Source of the DNA: Thermoleophilia bacterium
GTDB taxonomy: Bacteria; Actinomycetota; Thermoleophilia; Gaiellales; F1-60-MAGs149
Assembly (NCBI GenBank): GCA_016462095.1
Contig: JAEMTW010000091.1
Location: 1 to 7,249, forward strand
Reading direction: 5' to 3'
DNA length: 7,249 nucleotides
This document shows, one piece after another, positions 5,410-7,249 of this stretch. The position numbers and the translations under genes are program-made. Numbering within the stretch: position 1 is the stretch's first letter; each line of letters opens with the position of its first letter. Under the pieces are notes generated by a model. The model was not told the origin of the DNA, made no database searches, and saw only the letters and a program-made list of their open reading frames with translations.

Positions 5410-6414
5410 GTGGATACTGCGCAGGTGGAACTTACTGCCACCACGCTGGTGCCGTATCTCGTCGAACGCGGCGTCGTGCCGGCCTCGAACGATTGCACCG
5501 TCAGTGCTCTCGGCGGAGGCATTTCGAACGACGTCTGGTGCGTGGAGTGGGACACCGGTTGTCTGGTGGTCAAGCAGGCGCTGCCGTTTCTTCGGGTCGC
5601 CCAAGTCTGGGCCTACGATGTCGGCCGCAGCGCAGTCGAGCATCGCTGTTTGAGCACGATCAATCGTCTCCTCGGACCGGGTGTTGCGCCCTCGGTGGTC
5701 TTTACCGACGACGCCAACCACGCCTTTGGCATGACGTGCGCGCCGCCGGGCGGCACGCCGTGGAAGCAATTGCTGTTGGCCAGCCAGCTCGATCTCCGTG
5801 ACGGATACCGGGCGGGGGACTTGCTTGGTCGAATTCACACGGCCTCGGCCGGCGATGCTCAGGTGGCGGCGGACTTCGACGACGTGCAGACGATGGTGGA
5901 GGGCCGAATCGACCCGTATCACCGCAGCGTGGCGGCGCGACACCCCGACCTCGCCGCATTAATTGACGCCGAGATCGAGCGCCTGCTCGCAACGCGCCGT
6001 GCGCTCGTACTCGGTGATTACGCACCCAAGAACCTGATTGCGTATCCCGACGTCATGCTGGTGCTGGACGTTGAGGTTGCGCATTGGGGCGACCCGGTCT
6101 TCGATGTCGCTTTCTGTCTCAATCACCTCTGTCTGAAGGCGTTGCACATGCCGCGCCAACGGGCCCTGTTTGCGGCGCTGGCGCGTGGGTTCTATGGCGC
6201 CTATCGCGAGCAGGCCGAGGCACTAATCGACGAGTCCGCGACAATCTGCGAGCTCGGCATCCTGATGGTGGCGCGCGTCGACGGCAAGTCGCCCGCTGAG
6301 TATCTCGATGAGCGCTCGCAGACCCTGGCGCGAGCACTTGGCCGATCGCTGCTCTTGCGTCCACCGACGACGGTGCTGCAGGCGATCGAGCGCGTCGAGG
6401 TGGGAGCGCCGTGA
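5410..6414 (+). CDS. APH/choline-kinase-fold phosphotransferase
   Basis: A 334-aa kinase-like protein of the aminoglycoside phosphotransferase family, whose members phosphorylate small hydroxylated molecules with ATP. The nucleotide loop GGGISN is at 35-40, the ATP lysine is probably Lys55 in VVKQ, and a helix-C-type Glu is at 77. The catalytic segment LGDYAPKN (201-208) carries the base Asp203 and Mg ligand Asn208, followed by the metal-binding LDVEVAHWGDP (219-229, Asp220). The family's common HGD is LGD here. Start GTG 5410 has a ribosome site, and upstream open frame is antisense to the ATPase. It overlaps the enolase-like gene by 4 nt (GTGA), so both are probably made together and may act in one pathway. 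The substrate is unknown. Antibiotic resistance is not supported by the context; sugar, glycerate or methylthioribose-type substrates are guesses. Confidence 0.85.
   Translation: MDTAQVELTATTLVPYLVERGVVPASNDCTVSALGGGISNDVWCVEWDTGCLVVKQALPFLRVAQVWAYDVGRSAVEHRCLSTINRLLGPGVAPSVVFTDDANHAFGMTCAPPGGTPWKQLLLASQLDLRDGYRAGDLLGRIHTASAGDAQVAADFDDVQTMVEGRIDPYHRSVAARHPDLAALIDAEIERLLATRRALVLGDYAPKNLIAYPDVMLVLDVEVAHWGDPVFDVAFCLNHLCLKALHMPRQRALFAALARGFYGAYREQAEALIDESATICELGILMVARVDGKSPAEYLDERSQTLARALGRSLLLRPPTTVLQAIERVEVGAP
6397..6406 (+). promoter_or_regulatory. Ribosome binding site of the enolase-like gene
   Basis: GAGGTGGGAG at the end of the kinase gene places GGGAG 4 nt, and GAGG 10 nt, before GTG 6411. 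It supports the GTGA overlap start and translational coupling. Confidence 0.5.
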
Positions 6415-7249
6415 GCAGCCGCATTGCCAGCCTGCGCGCCTACGAGGTGCTCGATTCGCGCGGCCGACCCACCGTGGAGGCCGAGGTCACACTCAGCTCG
6501 GGACTCACCGCCCGCGCCAGCGTCCCCTCCGGCGCCTCGACGGGACGGCACGAGGCTGTCGAGCTGCGCGATGGCGATGCGGCGCGCTACTCCGGTCGTG
6601 GCGTCTTGCGGGCCATCGCCAACGTCGAGGGCGAGATCAGTGCGGCCCTCCAAGGACTGGATGCGACCGAGCGCGTGTTGATCGACGCCACGCTGCGCAG
6701 CCTCGATGGAACGCCAAACTGCTCGCGTCTCGGCGGCAACGCGATCCTCGCTGCCTCGGTGGCGACAGCGCGCGCTGCCGCGCTGGCGCAAGACGTGCCG
6801 CTGTGGCAGCACCTGGGTGGCGATCAGTCATCCGTGCTGCCAAGGCCGATGGTCAACGCCCTGTCGGGCGGGCTGCACGCCGAGCACAGCGTTGATCTCC
6901 AGGACTATCTTGCGATTCCCGTGGCGGCAACGACGTTTCCGGAGGCAATCGAGCACGTGGCGCGTGTACTCGCCGCACTGGCTGACGAACTGCGCGCTCG
7001 CGGACGAACGCTACTTCGAGCCGACGAGGGTGGCTTCGCCGCCGATCTTGGCAATCGCGATGGTCTCGAAATACTTGTGGCTGCGATCGAACGCGCGGGT
7101 TTTGTGCCCGGCGACGAGATCGCGATCGGCCTCGATGTCGCTGCGAGTCAGCTTGTCACGGAGGGTGGCTATCACCTCGCCGCAGACCACGAGACCGTCA
7201 CGGCGGACGTGTGGTCCGAGCGCCTGATCGCGTGGACTCAGGACTTTCC
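6411..7249 (+). CDS. eno: Enolase family protein (phosphopyruvate hydratase or paralogue), 3' end outside window
   Basis: The first 279 residues of an enolase, about two thirds of the usual 420-430. Enolase interconverts 2-phosphoglycerate and phosphoenolpyruvate in the cytoplasm, with Mg. Visible are the N-terminal VLDSRGRPTVE (13-23), the mobile loop VPSGASTGRHEA (38-49, Ser43), LDGTPN (98-103), GGLHA with His156 (yeast His159), DEGG with Glu206 (yeast Glu211) and LDVAAS with metal ligand Asp242 (yeast Asp246). Differences from the usual enzyme are LQDY, giving Asp165 where yeast has catalytic Glu168; NALSGG for the usual N-x-x-NGG; LGGNA for FGANA; and AASQ for AASE. The catalytic Lys345/396 region is off the window. 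The GTG start overlaps the kinase stop. It could be the sole glycolytic enzyme, but divergence and the kinase partner suggest a paralogue with another substrate. Confidence 0.88.
   Translation, partial: MSSRIASLRAYEVLDSRGRPTVEAEVTLSSGLTARASVPSGASTGRHEAVELRDGDAARYSGRGVLRAIANVEGEISAALQGLDATERVLIDATLRSLDGTPNCSRLGGNAILAASVATARAAALAQDVPLWQHLGGDQSSVLPRPMVNALSGGLHAEHSVDLQDYLAIPVAATTFPEAIEHVARVLAALADELRARGRTLLRADEGGFAADLGNRDGLEILVAAIERAGFVPGDEIAIGLDVAASQLVTEGGYHLAADHETVTADVWSERLIAWTQDF

Noticed and set aside
5410..6414. Aminoglycoside resistance gene
   Set aside because: The APH fold covers many metabolic kinases. The coupled enolase gene and lack of mobile or resistance context favour a metabolic role.

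Overview
The window is a high-GC (roughly 60-65% by eye), gene-dense stretch. Start codons are often GTG, genes often overlap by 4 nt, and the tRNA does not encode its CCA end. These traits, and ABC-2 permeases of the YRPYDG N-terminal type, suggest an actinobacterium (Actinomycetota). The class is not certain; an Acidimicrobiia-like lineage is a guess. No transposase, integrase or phage gene is visible.

Layout from left to right. Bases 1-118 hold no resolvable gene, only a plausible promoter for the next feature. A complete tRNA-Ala(GGC) lies at 119-191 on the + strand. Six bases after it begins an array of three perfect copies of a palindrome-like repeat (35 bp core, 39 bp with a shared GATC), separated by two near-identical spacers. 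The first copy is flipped relative to the other two, and the third copy runs into the stop codon of the next gene. On the - strand follows a Tat-exported DyP-type heme peroxidase (EfeB-like, 371-1792) with an unusual Pro/Ala-rich, Lys/Arg-tipped C-terminal tail. Its 146-nt upstream gap contains an inverted repeat and three TCAGATT motifs.

From 5388 down to 1939, also on the - strand, is a four-gene operon: ATPase 1, permease 1, ATPase 2, permease 2. Each junction is a 4-nt ATGA overlap, so the genes are probably translationally coupled and build one or two ABC-2 type exporters. The substrate cannot be told from the sequence.

Only 21 bp separate the operon's GTG start from a divergent + strand gene, an APH/choline-kinase-fold phosphotransferase (5410-6414). 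This overlaps by 4 nt (GTGA) an enolase-family gene (6411 onward) that leaves the window incomplete. The enolase homologue keeps most catalytic and metal-binding residues but has Asp where the family has a catalytic Glu. A small-molecule kinase coupled to a divergent enolase is the most interesting functional pairing here. The flipped repeat array beside the tRNA is the most interesting non-coding structure.
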